Shown: in pieces, positions 46,050 through 56,059 of the stretch
How positions within the stretch are numbered: position 1 is the stretch's first letter
How the letters are laid out: each line of letters begins with the position of its first letter
Source: Gymnothorax reevesii
Lineage: Eukaryota; Chordata; Actinopteri; Anguilliformes; Muraenidae
Assembly (NCBI GenBank): GCA_029721435.1
Contig: CM056576.1
Coordinates: forward strand, 121,757,166 to 121,821,165
Direction: 5' to 3'
DNA: 64,000 nt
Translations under genes and position numbers: made by a program
Notes under the pieces: generated by a model
Database searches by the model: none
Told to the model about the DNA's origin: nothing
Seen by the model: only the letters and a program-made list of their open reading frames with translations

Positions 46050-46335
46050 AGATATTATGATTTATAAAACATCGACTGCTTGGAGCACGAAAAGGTTAAA
46101 TGCATTTTTTAAGTTTTGAGACAAAGCAATGTAAAACTTTGAGAGAACGTGAAAAATAAGATTTGTATCCAACTTACTAGTTTCTTGGCAGGTACCTGTG
46201 TTTAATAATCAATGTTTCAGGCCAGTATAATTTTGCATCAACAATTTGACAAAGAGCAAATTTTTTCAGCAAAAAATGCACTTAACACTTTTGTGCTCCA
46301 AGCAGTTGATATGTTCCATAATGATAAGTTTATGT
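46050..46335. mobile_element. Foldback MITE, about 285 bp
   Basis: The left arm AACATCGACTGCTTGGAGCAC (its first 20 bases from 46068), continuing AAAAGGTTAAATGCATTTTTT, is mirrored on the right by TGCACTTAACACTTTTGTGC and TCCAAGCAGTTGATATGTT (46277-46316). The outer parts TATTATGATTTATAAAAC and ATGTTCCATAATGATAAG also pair loosely. The spacer is A+T-rich without an open frame. Superfamily and target duplication not determined. Confidence 0.75.
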
Positions 46336-47841
46336 TCATTATTGAAAATACATCTTAAGTGGATTATAAATTATTTTCACATTCATGAAATAACTTTTTA
46401 ATGGCAACAATAAAAGCTTGGGGATATGGGAGGGACTGCATCCAGAACCATCATTTATCTATATTACCACAAGTTATATTACCACAAGGGCTCAGGATTA
46501 CTTTGGCACACATTGTCAAGTATTGCAATACATAGCTTCATCCTCAAACGTCAGATTAAACTACACTGTGCAAAAAGAATGCCTTATGTAGAGAGTGCCC
46601 AGAAGGTTCTGTTGACTTCTCTTGGCTCAGAAGCATTTGAGTTGGACCACCACATAGAGAATACATGTATTGTAGCCCGACAAATCAATATTGCTTTTTT
46701 TGAAGAAATTGACACTGTTTGCTCTGTACCACAGCAAAAAGAACCATCCAGACTGTTACCAGCAACAGGTCCAAAAGACATAGTTCGCCTTGGTATGGGG
46801 ATGTGTCAGTGCCCTTGGAGGCGTAACTTAATTTCCGTGAAGACATCAGTAATCCTGAAAAGTATGCAGAGATTTTGGGGAAAGATACGCTGCCTTCAAG
46901 TTGGCATCTTTTCCAAGGACGCCCATGCATATTTAAACAAGACAATGTAAGCTGCACCCTGCTTGCATAACAAAAGTTGGCTTCATAAGAAGAGGATGTA
47001 GTTGCTGATCTTGTCTGCCTGCAGTCCTGACTTGTCCTTAATAGAGAGGGTGTGGTGCATTTAGAAACAAAAAAAAAATGCAACAACCAAGATCCCTTAC
47101 TGTTGCACACCGTAAAGCCTGTTTGCTGGAAAAATGCTGCAAAATTACACCTGAAACACTTAATCACACTCAGTTCCTAGATGCTTTTTACACAAAGGAA
47201 TGGCATCATTATAGAGTGGTTAGTGCTTAAAGCAGAGTTCCCACTTTGACAATCTATAAGCCGACCTGGGCCGATCTGTCACGATATAGAGATGGTGGTG
47301 TCTCGGCTCTGAAGGCCCCCTGCTGCGCACATGCACAAGACACAACCACGACATGAACATGTCGCAAGACACCGCTAAGACATCACCAAGGCCCTACCAG
47401 GATATGTCAAGAATCTTCAAGAACTATCAAGATGTCTTACGACATTGATACAAAATCAGTAAGACAGGGTTGCGATATGACCAAGACGTGATCAACACAC
47501 TTACAAGATATGTACATGATGTCATCATCGTGTGGGAACACGACTTCTTGGGAGCTCTTGATGGATTCTTGATTACTTCCTGCCAATGTCTTGTTTGCAA
47601 CTTGTCAATGTCCTGACTTATCATAACAAATCATGATAGGAAGTCCAGGATCTTCCTGATTTGAGGTCAATTTTTCTGTTCATGGCTTAGAAAGATTCAT
47701 CAACATGTCCGAACAACACCCACATGATGTCATTACAATCTGTCGCAATGTCTATGACACTTACAAGACCGGCCAAAATTTTTGAACATTTTGAAATTAG
47801 TGAATTACACCAACCACTCCAGATGTAGCCTACTATGTGGC

Positions 47842-47882
47842 AAGACATCAGGGGAATTCCGTATCAGACATCAGGCGAATTC
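47842..47882. repeat. Tandem 18-bp repeat inside the nested element
   Basis: AAGACATCAGGGGAATTC (47842-47859) is followed by CAGACATCAGGCGAATTC (47865-47882), a 23-bp period with 16 of 18 bases alike. It may be part of the subterminal binding-site array of the host element. Confidence 0.7.
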
Positions 47883-48783
47883 TCGCCTGTCTTAACCATA
47901 TATCACAGGAATACATTATGGGCATGGTCAGGCCATTTACATAGGCCAGTCTGTGTACAGAGGGAGTGTTCAGTATGGTCACGCTTGACCAAATCAGACC
48001 AAGTGAGTCAACCATGTCCTGCAAACATCTTGAGTCAATTTTAGGTGAGTATTATAAGTTTTGTGACTCACTAATGGAACTGTACAGATACTGGGTCAGA
48101 TAATTGCCTTTCTGACCAAATATGCCATTTTGACATTAAATATTTGTTTAAAACATATTGATTATCAAATATTTGAATCACTTTTACACACAATAGCAAG
48201 CATTTAGCTGAATATACAAAAGCTGTTATGTAGTCGAATTTTCAAGTAGTGTACAAATACTTATTGGAGCCACTGTATATACTTTATACGTATTCCTATT
48301 ACCTAATACCTATACCTAATACTATAAAATGTCTCCTATATTAAAAAGAAACAGACATCTGGTGTCATTAAATCTGGAGATATAGAGAGCCGAAAGTGCT
48401 ACAATGGATGAACGCACATTTCAGGAAGCCATATTCGGCATGCCATAAATCTGCAAATATGTCACATACAAAGCTCCCCTAGAGCCTTATTATATCAAAG
48501 AATCATGTGCGAAAATTTGAACCATTTAGTGTTAACAGTTCTGATGTTATTAGCCAACAAACTATGGATGTTTGATTGAGGTACTCGTTTTTGTGCAAAG
48601 TATGGGCCATGCCCCCTTTTTGTTGGCTTAATATCTCCACTAGTTTTGGAGATAGTGGTCTAAAATTTTATACAGTAATTATCAGTAAGAAGGGCATAAA
48701 AACAAAAAGTTATGAAGCAAATCTGAGATGGTTAGTCGGGAGCCCTCTGGTGATTTGGCACGTAATTACCCATCAGTAAGAAT

Positions 48784-48860
48784 TGAAGCACTGATTACTA
48801 AAACCCCACAAGTCAAGTCAAGTCAAGTGTGACTTATGGGGTTTTAGTAATGGTGCTTCA
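48784..48860. repeat. Strong 31-bp-arm hairpin with AGTCA-repeat loop
   Basis: TGAAGCACTGATTACTAAAA-CCCCACAAGTCA (48784-48815) pairs with TGACTTATGGGG-TTTTAGTAATGGTGCTTCA (48830-48860), with one extra base and about two mismatches. The loop consists of AGTCA units. It lies about 70 bp inside the right end of the nested 47.2-48.9 kb element and may be a structural part of it. Confidence 0.8.
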
Positions 48861-49070
48861 GTTAGGAAGACTTAGATTGTGGTTTAGATTGGCCCAGGTT
48901 AGCTCATGGATTGTCAAAGTGGGAACCCCACTTAACTGTCCCAACTGTTCCAAAATATGTTGCAAGAATAAAAATTTTAATGTGCTATTTTGAAAAATGT
49001 ATTGAATTTATGTGGTGAAACATGAAATAATATACTGTGATATTGTTTTTAAGGCAATGCAGGTCAAAGA

Positions 49071-49105
49071 TTATTTATTTATTTATTTATTTATTAATTT
49101 ATTTT
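49071..49105. repeat. (TTTA)n microsatellite
   Basis: About nine TTTA units with one interruption; gives a Leu/Phe/Ile-rich artefact frame. Confidence 0.85.
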
Positions 49106-49379
49106 ATTTGCTGGTGTATTTTATTTTGCTGGGCATAATCTGCTTGAATGGCCCAGATGCTTCTATTACTGTACGCTCTTACTCTGCTCAGAATACTTAA
49201 AATCAAGTTTCCATGCTATCCTCCTCTCAATCGCCAACTGAATAAAAGCTCAACAGGAGACATGGATAGTCCAGCAATAATGTTTACATGTTTTCAGCAG
49301 TGTATGGGTATATGCTTCAGTGGAACAACTGCAGGCCGTAACAGGCTTCGGCGCCTGACTGTTTGTACGGTATGATTTT

Positions 49380-49720
49380 ATACTTTTTGATAGATGGCAG
49401 ATCTGCAGAATTAAACCACTTTATTTGGTTCAAGGTCTCAGTCCGCTTGGACAAAAGAGACAGAGATGAAAAGTTTTGTGAAATTGCATTCGCTGGCAGC
49501 TGCAGAGGATGGAGCTGGCCCTTACAAGGATATATTAAATTGCAACATAATTATCTGATGAAAGGTTGCTTCCTTCAGCCAACAATGGCAGACAAGATCA
49601 AGCCATTATCAAATGCAATTAGAAAACCTTTTAGTAGGCCTGTCCTTTCCTGCTCCACATTTCCTAAAGTAAAAAACGAGGAGCTATCAAATCTATGCTG
49701 TTTGTTCTTTGTGTAGCATG
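49380..49720. other. Candidate conserved non-coding block
   Basis: A 117-codon plus-strand frame crosses this region (49363-49716), but no domain is recognisable. The text (TTAAATTGCAACATAATTAT, ATCAAATGCAATTAGAAAAC) looks more like regulatory DNA. Undecided between chance frame and enhancer; conservation with synonymous-site bias would separate them. Confidence 0.25.
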
Positions 49721-50005
49721 ATCTTGAAAGACACAGCTTGTAAAGACACTTCAGTTATTTTCGCTCTTTCTTTGCTTGTGAATAGTGGGATTCAAGTGTT
49801 TCATCTTTCTGTCAGCAGAGTGGATGATATATTGAAAGCCTTGGTCCACTCAGATCACTTTATAAAGCTATATTTTTTCAAATAGATTTGCGACGGAGGA
49901 TATGCTCTGCATAGTGTCCGTATCAAATTGCACTGCATTCAAGCACAGATAGAGGCGGTAATAATGAGTACAATTTTACAGCAATATATTATGAAATACG
50001 AATGT

Positions 50006-50037
50006 GCGAAAATCACGCACTCTTGCGTGATTTTCGC
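50006..50037. repeat. Perfect 14-bp-stem hairpin
   Basis: GCGAAAATCACGCA (50006-50019), loop CTCT, TGCGTGATTTTCGC (50024-50037), without a mismatch. Isolated in A+T-rich unique sequence; no flanking inverted repeat was found. Origin unknown. Confidence 0.85.
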
Positions 50038-51200
50038 TCAACAAAAAATGGTTTGATTTGTTTATTCTTTTCACAACTCTGATGCATTCTTCTCTTTTGA
50101 AAAATGTAGCCACTGAGGCAATAGCATTCTTCCAAAACCTTTTCAGATAAATGTAGACTTCATAAATTTAGAATAAAAGACGGGTCTACTCATTTTTAGG
50201 ACCGTATGTTATTAGCCAACGATGAGGAATTTGCTTCTTTGGTAATTTATGTATGAGAAAATGCATAACTGAACAAAAATAAAATTAAAGGTACCATTGC
50301 TCTTTTCAGTTAATCCACAAGATAATATCACGTTTAAACCAAGTACACTGAAAAAAGTGATTTTGCCCCCTAGTAAATGTTCCATATATTAATTAAGCAT
50401 ATTTTAATAGAAATAGGTGTGTTATTTAACTCCGCTTAAAAAATATAAGTAATTTCAAATAGTCAACATAATAAAAATATCTAGCTTCAGATAAAAATAT
50501 TTTGTGCAACCACTTACCTTAAAAAAATTATGTTCATTCAACAAAACATTTTTTTCAGTGTATGTACTTGTACTCTGCACAAGTCTGAGATAGAGGGAGA
50601 GAGAAAGACAGAGTGAGGGAAGGAGCCAAAGAGAGCAGTAAACTGTATACACAACTCTAATAGTTAGCAAATGGAAAATAATGACAGTACTGAAAAAAGA
50701 AAGTAGTTTCCTTGAGTCAGACTCAACAGTAGTTCCCTACTTTTCCCTTAAGTGAACAAGGAGTGTAATACATGCTGTTCGATGTACTAATGAAACAACT
50801 TGGCAACCAACAAATTCTCGACCCTGCTTTTTTTCTGCACTTTGAATGTCTTCCAGGATTTAAAAATACATAACACGAAGTCCAAAGGAGCCAAACACGG
50901 CCTTCTAACCATCAGAAAGGGAGTGAAGAGAAACGGCGGTTCCCCCGTTTCATAAGCCATGAAATAAATCTTTGGCCTCTGTTTGACTTCTTGATGAGAA
51001 AGTGTAGTGCAATAGCACAACTCTGAAAGGGGAAAGCACTTAAGAGGCTGAGAGCTAGATTAGCAGTTTGTAGGAACTATTTATAATCATAAATCTCCAA
51101 CCTATCAAGTTGCCCTTATGCTTCATAAGGTTTGTTTCACTTACTGAGGGCGGGAGTACTTCTGAAAAGCAATATCCTGAAAGAAACAGCTGTTCCAACT
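50038..51200. other. Unique DNA, no gene seen
   Basis: No terminal repeat and no recognised frame; short frames only. Contains a short GAGAGAGA patch near 50596-50604. Confidence 0.4.
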
Positions 51201-51207
51201 TACAGCT

Positions 51208-51437
51208 GGAGAGAGAGAGAGACAGGGAGAGAGAGAGGGGGCAAAAAATAAGCGTGTGGGGGAGGGGGGAAAGAAAGAAAGACTTGAGACGGAGAGAAGC
51301 AACAAGGCAACAAGACAGTGGTGCGCAGTTATGCCTGACCGTGTCTAAGTTGACCGCTGCACTGTGTAATGCCAGGAAGACATCTACTAGGGATAATACT
51401 ACCACTACTGATAATAATAATAATAATAATAATAATG

Positions 51438-51470
<33 letters not shown>
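51208..51470. repeat. (GA)n-rich tract and (TAA)n microsatellite
   Basis: GAGAGAGAGAGACAGGGAGA begins at 51208, with purine-rich sequence continuing to about 51300. (TAA/AAT)n of about 20 units runs from 51411 to 51470 with one ATG interruption. These produce a 132-codon Asn/Arg-rich frame that is an artefact. Confidence 0.9.
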
Positions 51471-51839
51471 TTGTTATTACAGTTAGTGTCTTTAATTGTA
51501 ATAAGTGAATCCTTCAATTTCCAAAGGCCCCAACTCCAATGAATTAGTGTTCTACATGTAACAAAAAGGGGAACTTTCTTGTAATTTCGGCTAAAAGTAT
51601 ACCAATGACTCTCTCTTGTAGAGACATAAAGATATAAACTAAAAATATATGGGTCATAAGAGCAAAAAAAAATTACTAATTTTTTTCCCTTTCTTGAAAA
51701 AGAGTGTTCCTTGGAGTTGGGCCCTTTGGAAACTCAAGGATTCAATTGTAATTTGTGCTTGCGATAATTTGGGTTGTTTCAATTCTTCATTTCACCTTAT
51801 TAAAAACCATAATGTTCGAGGATAAGCATCTGACATGAT

Positions 51840-52270
51840 AGATTACGTTCTGACATAATGACAGGGCTATCGCATTAGTTTGCAAGTGTTTGCCATCACT
51901 CTTCTTTAAATGTACTGTTAGATGTGGCTGTGCTGAGGGGTTTATTAGACATTCAAGAGAATGTTACTCATATTCATCATGTAGGAGCGGAGAGATTAGG
52001 GAATCCCAGGCCATAATTGTTAAGATCAACCAGTTCAAGATCGTGCCTGTTATGTTCCAGGTATTTTATTGCAACCTTACGCTCGGCTGCAATGATTTTA
52101 TGCCATTTTACATCATTTACCGACATCCTGAATGTATTTATAGAGCGGAGGTTCCTTCCATTTACTTGACATTTGTATCTGTGACAGGCTGTAATATGAA
52201 TGAGATCATCTATTTTTATTTTAGCACAGCAGTAACTGATTATAATGGCTAAGTTGCCAGAGGATGACAT
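51840..52270. other. Candidate conserved non-coding (regulatory) block
   Basis: Repeat-free. Overlapping frames of 120 and 122 codons on opposite strands (51890-52252 plus, 51977-52345 minus) show no domain. Words such as CCAGGCCATAATTGTTAAGA, GCAATGATTTTATGCC and GATTATAATGGCTAAGTTGC suggest regulatory DNA. A long two-strand open stretch could reflect low stop density in conserved DNA. Confidence 0.28.
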
Positions 52271-52544
52271 CCACATGAAGGCTAGTAAATATATGACTGA
52301 ATGCTGATCTGTATCGCAGAAATACGCACATATGCACGCACACATATTTGATTATGGTATATGTCAGTTCAGCAAACGCTGGAAGTATATGTGAATAGAA
52401 AGTTAGTGTTATAAATGAAAAATATTTGTCAGTTGCAGAGGTGGGATCCTAATACAAAAAAGTGTTAAATGGGCACAAAATAAGTTCTCACTCAAAGAAC
52501 ACAGAATTTGGATGTGCTTATTTTTCTGGAAAGGTAGTGGTTCT

Positions 52545-52625
52545 CAAACTCAGTCCAGGCAGCCCCCTTTATCTGCTGGTTTTTATTCCAACAACAGCTG
52601 CAATTATAGAATTTTAATAAGCAGT
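52545..52625. repeat. hAT/SINE-like fragment with GGTTCTCAAACT end
   Basis: AGTGGTTCTCAAACTCAGTC followed by TGCTGGTTTTTATTCCAAC is a phrase seen at the ends of common fish miniature elements; the 32.8-kb MITE has the related GGCTTTCATTCCAAC. The opposite end was not found, so this is a fragment. Confidence 0.4.
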
Positions 52626-53043
52626 TAACATATTATGTCTTTTTTCCCCATATTTTACAGAATTTCTGGTTACAATATTTTTAGATAGATCAAATTAAAC
52701 ACTGAGAAAGTCAGTAAGCCCCAAATTAGGTTGCTGAACACAGGTGTTTCGGGTTTTTTCAAAATAATTCACCTGAACTTAATAACGTAAACATGACACA
52801 AAAAAGGTGTGACTCTAGTATTTGTTTGCCTAATAAATTCTTAGTTTTTACAACCATGTGTCAAAAGTTTCACCAATAAGGAACCTATTGAGAGTTTACG
52901 TTGATAAAAAATTTGTTTACTTGTTTTCCCCTTTAGTTGTTTAACATGTTTCAAATATATCTCAGCGTGGATATGATTTTTTTTCTTCTTCATGGCATGT
53001 ATAGATATAAGAGTTGTGGATTAAGAGGATAAATAACTGAACG

Positions 53044-53076
53044 TAATTATTTATATTATTTTAATATAAATAATTA
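53044..53076. repeat. AT palindrome
   Basis: TAATTATTTATATTA (53044-53058) and TAATATAAATAATTA (53062-53076) are perfect reverse complements around TTT. More ATTATTTATAATTA-type sequence follows to 53101. Confidence 0.85.
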
Positions 53077-53639
53077 TATTTATATAATTATTTATAATTA
53101 GCACCTAATTAAGACAAAACAATAGCTTGTAAAAATCCTACAACTTCAATTATGGTTGGAACCAAAAGCCAGCATACACAGAGGGCTGCCAGGATCAAGT
53201 ATATGAAGCACCAGTTTATCCCTTACTAAAATAAATAAATAAATTAATAAAATTAAAATTGATTTCTTTTAGGTGTTCCTTTTCTTGTGTAGCTAACATG
53301 GCTGTCCCCATCCACGGCAGCATATTGCCCTGCTTCTGAAACCTGGAAGCTCGCTGACTATTATCTACTGCAGGTAATTTGCTGATTATGGATCAGCACC
53401 TCATACAACTACAATATATGAAACCTGACCTATCCCTTTAAACTGATGTTGCACCGTAAAGCAAAAGGCAATGGATGTAAGCTACATACTGAAATAAAGA
53501 AAGCAGATTTTCTGCTTCCCAAAATGTACAAGAAATATATTTTTTACGATTTTTTCACACCAAGTAAAAGTAGCTGTAAAAGTAGCCAAAGTTCATATCT
53601 GGACCCTGTTTATTTTCAGATATTCAACATTATGTTATA

Positions 53640-54237
53640 CGGTGCTTTCACACCATACGCGCAATCGCGACATCACGCGGAGCAAGATCACTGTTTTCAC
53701 TGAAGGACGCGGCACTGCACGGATGAGCGGTGGCGCAACTTTAAGCGACGTGCAGCAGCTTGATTTTCCACGAAGTTTGGCGTCGAAAGGTCAACTGCAT
53801 TTAACCTTGACCTCAAATTGCGCTGACCTCTCAAAAGTCCGTCCAATGACATTGCAGAATTTCCAGGAGTACATTTGCGGAAGTGTCTAATTCTCTTTGT
53901 CCGAGCATCCGGAGTTATACAACTCCACAATTAAAATGTACAGGAACTTGGGCAAAAAAAACAAAAAAAAACAGGTAGGGCCGATAAGGATATACGGTTT
54001 GAAAAAAAAAATTGTCTGTAATTTACATATTTCACATTCTGATTCAAAAACGAAGCCATACAGTAGCATTGCTGAATAACTTAAAGCAACACAACAGCCA
54101 TCTTCGAAAATGTTAAGTTTGCTACATTAATCCGGGGAACATTGAATATATTTACTCACTAAACACATGAGGCGGCGATCCGGTGAGAAAAAGAATCCTT
54201 ATCATAACTTTAGTGAAATGTATCTAAAGCGGATAAA
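53640..54237. other. G+C-richer block left of the palindrome, origin unknown
   Basis: It begins GGTGCTTTCACACCATACGC, which looks like the 'ctttcacacc' terminus of fish miniature elements, and contains GCGGAGCAAGATCACTG, echoed by AGAGCAAGATCAAGCGC in the palindrome at 54545. Overlapping frames on both strands (53642-53890 plus, 53697-53930 minus) show no known domain. It may be part of one larger element with the 54.2-kb palindrome. Confidence 0.35.
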
Positions 54238-54598
54238 TTATCCCTTCATGCTAACTTGCTTCCTCATGACGTGATGCGCTTGATCTTGCTCTCAACTTCG
54301 CGCTAACTATGAGTGCGTTCGAGCGCGTCTGCAAGTGGGCCGGCTGCGCGAGATTCCCGAAAAACTACGGAAGAATCTTGCCGAAGTTGCCCCATAAGCC
54401 CTTCAAACCCTGCGATGGCTGCAGCCATCATGGGGTTTGGAGGGCTTATCGCGCATCTTCGGCAAGGTAATTTTTTGGGAAACTCTTACAGCCGGCTTAC
54501 TTGCAGATGTGCTCGAACGCACTCATAGTTAGCGCGAAGATGAGAGCAAGATCAAGCGCATCACGTCATGAGGAAGCAATTTAGCGTGAACGGATAAT
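54238..54598. mobile_element. Near-perfect 361-bp palindrome (foldback element)
   Basis: Arms of about 180 bp meet at CTGCAG (54419-54424), with no spacer. The left arm contains CTTCCTCATGACGTGATGCG, GCGCTAACTATGAGTGCGTT and CTTGCCGAAG; the right arm repeats these reversed (CGCATCACGTCATGAGGAAG, AACGCACTCATAGTTAGCGC, CTTCGGCAAG). A few small indels lie in the middle third. No coding capacity is needed for its symmetry; a 71-codon frame across the centre is incidental. The ends match up to ATTATCC/GGATAAT. Confidence 0.85.
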
Positions 54599-56055
54599 GA
54601 AGGGAAAGCAACCTTAGCCAATCAGAGGAGTCCTGCAGTATTTCCAGTATGACATTGAGTTGGGCCACGTGAGAATGACAAAAGTGCAATCGCTGAGTGA
54701 TCAAGTGAAGAAGACGTGTCATGAGAGATATGCTAGGGTTGACACAATCCACTCCTTTTAAGGCATGATTGCCTTCTACCTGATCAGATAAATTTTGCTT
54801 GATAAGCATCAATCATTTCGTAATATGCTGAATTACTAAACATAATGCAGGATGAAGGGTCAATTTATGTCTAAGTAGCATAAATGTGTTTATGAAGTCG
54901 TCATAGGACAGGTTTTATAGCAATAGGCTATATATTGTGTTCAATGCTGATTTGAAAAAAGAAATGCTGTAGTGGATGGGATTCAGAGAAAGTTTTGAGT
55001 TCCTTTCTTATTGAATGAGTACCATCCATAAAATCTCATATTGCAGCCTTCCTCTCTTGTTATAGCGGATTGATCAGTATTGGCAAAGTACTGATATGTA
55101 GGCAATAATTTAAAAAAATTAATTGGGCAATTCTTAATTGGTAGCAGGTTGAGAGTTATTTTGCTTTAAAAGGTGATGTCTCCAGTTATATGCAGGGTTC
55201 TATTTTTACTTGAGTAAATTTTACAAGCGGACCTGAGTCGGCACAACCATAATTATTAAATTAATGGTCATGATGCAGAAATGCTCATGTGAACAGCTGT
55301 CAAGAATGGCTGTCATTTGCTCTACTACGATATGTCAGCAGCTGCAAGCAGCCAAAATAGCACCAAACAATTTAACTATCCATGGCATTTCTGATTCTCG
55401 TAAGTTGATGGGGAAACTTGCCTTAAATTAACCATTAGTCAGTCCTAAACTACAGGTCATACTCTTTCCAATGTTCTACGGGTCAAACTACAGGTCAAAA
55501 ATAGGTCATCATCTTTCCTCATAAGCCGGTGGGGAGAAGTGCCTGAAATTAAAAGTGTGCCAGTTTCAGTGCCACAGGTCTTATCTTCATAAGCTCGTGG
55601 GGAAATGTTCCTGATATTAATAGTCGGTCAGTTTAAAAACTGCTATTCCCTCTCTTTCCAACAGTTTCAACATCTGCTGTCTTCTACTTTGATTTATGAC
55701 TGTTTCATTCTGAGAATGGTCATATTTCAGAATTAACATTTTTGAAAGGTCTGGGTGATATCATCAGTTTTTGAAAAGGCCAACACCTATTATGGTGTAA
55801 TGCCAAAAAAGATAATCTAATGAGGCCATTGAGAGAGCCATTTTATCAGTCAAAGAACTGCCATAATCAGGGTTAGACTGGGGTACAACTGCGCTTGTAA
55901 AGGCACCAAATGTTGAAAGGAGAGACAGAACTATATGTTTAAGAGGCTGAGTGTGAACAGGATCATCCAATGAAGAGGCATTGTTTAAGTAACTGAGCGA
56001 ATAAACAGGCTCATTTGCAAATAACTGAGGCAAGTATTTGCCGTTTTTGATGCCA
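54599..56055. other. Unique DNA with a local tandem repeat, no gene seen
   Basis: Apart from the repeat at about 55393-55645, no element is recognised. Short minus-strand frames only. Confidence 0.4.
55393..55645. repeat. Three imperfect tandem units of about 70-125 bp
   Basis: Each unit starts with (C/T)(A/G)TAAG, GTGGGGA or ATGGGGA, then a TGCC/TTCC TTAAATTAA-like stretch, then CAGT and ACAGGTC or equivalents. Unit starts lie near 55398 (GTAAGTTGATGGGGAAACTT), 55521 (ATAAGCCGGTGGGGAGAAGT) and 55588 (ATAAGCTCGTGGGGAAATGT). The first unit contains an extra 'caaactacaggtcaaaaata' duplication. Confidence 0.65.
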
Positions 56056-56059
56056 CGAT

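Larger units (their letters stand above)
47233..48929. mobile_element. Nested hAT-like non-autonomous element, 1.7 kb
   Basis: About 40-bp terminal inverted repeats: left CAGAGTTCCCACTTTGACAA, TC.AT.AGC..ACCTGGGCC; right, read inward, GGGGTTCCCACTTTGACAAT with the same continuation, roughly 36 of 42 bases alike. It interrupts the Tc1-like copy: GTGCTTAAAG stands on the left, ACTTAACTGTCCC on the right. CAG(A/G)G ends with 8-bp flanks GCTTAAAG/ACTTAACT (5 of 8 alike) suggest hAT; the shared TTAA could alternatively suggest piggyBac. No transposase frame. The left third is packed with CAAGACAT-like words, and a strong hairpin sits near the right end. Confidence 0.75.
46425..48985 (+). pseudogene. 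Tc1-like transposon remnant, split by a 1.7-kb insertion
   Basis: From 46425 the plus strand follows a common fish Tc1-like family: CAGCTTCATCCTC-like text at 46527, CAGAAGGTTCTGTTGACTTC, AAAAGAACCATCCAGACTGT, GTATGGGGATGTGTCAGTGC (the 'MVWGC.SA' block), CATATTTAAACAAGACAATG (second catalytic Asp in KQDN) and CTGCAGTCCTGACTTGTCCT followed by ATAGAG (third acid in SPDLSLIE). The first acidic site reads PDKS, with the following Glu changed to Lys. Stops and indels break all frames; the 174-codon frame at 46426-46950 mixes real and shifted peptide. At 47232 an unrelated element begins (47233-48929). The expected 3' end ('actgtcccaactgttccaaa', 48935-48954) resumes after it. The N-terminal DNA-binding part is missing. 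Confidence 0.78.

Noticed and set aside
46426..46950. 174-codon plus-strand frame, the second longest in the window, as a host gene
   Set aside because: The DNA follows a Tc1-like transposon in order, and the frame mixes correct and shifted transposase peptide. It is debris that happens to lack stops.
50006..50037. Rho-independent terminator
   Set aside because: A perfect hairpin without a T tract in a vertebrate genome; there is no gene upstream.
51110..51508. 132-codon Arg/Glu- and Asn-rich frame
   Set aside because: Created by the GA-rich and TAA microsatellites.
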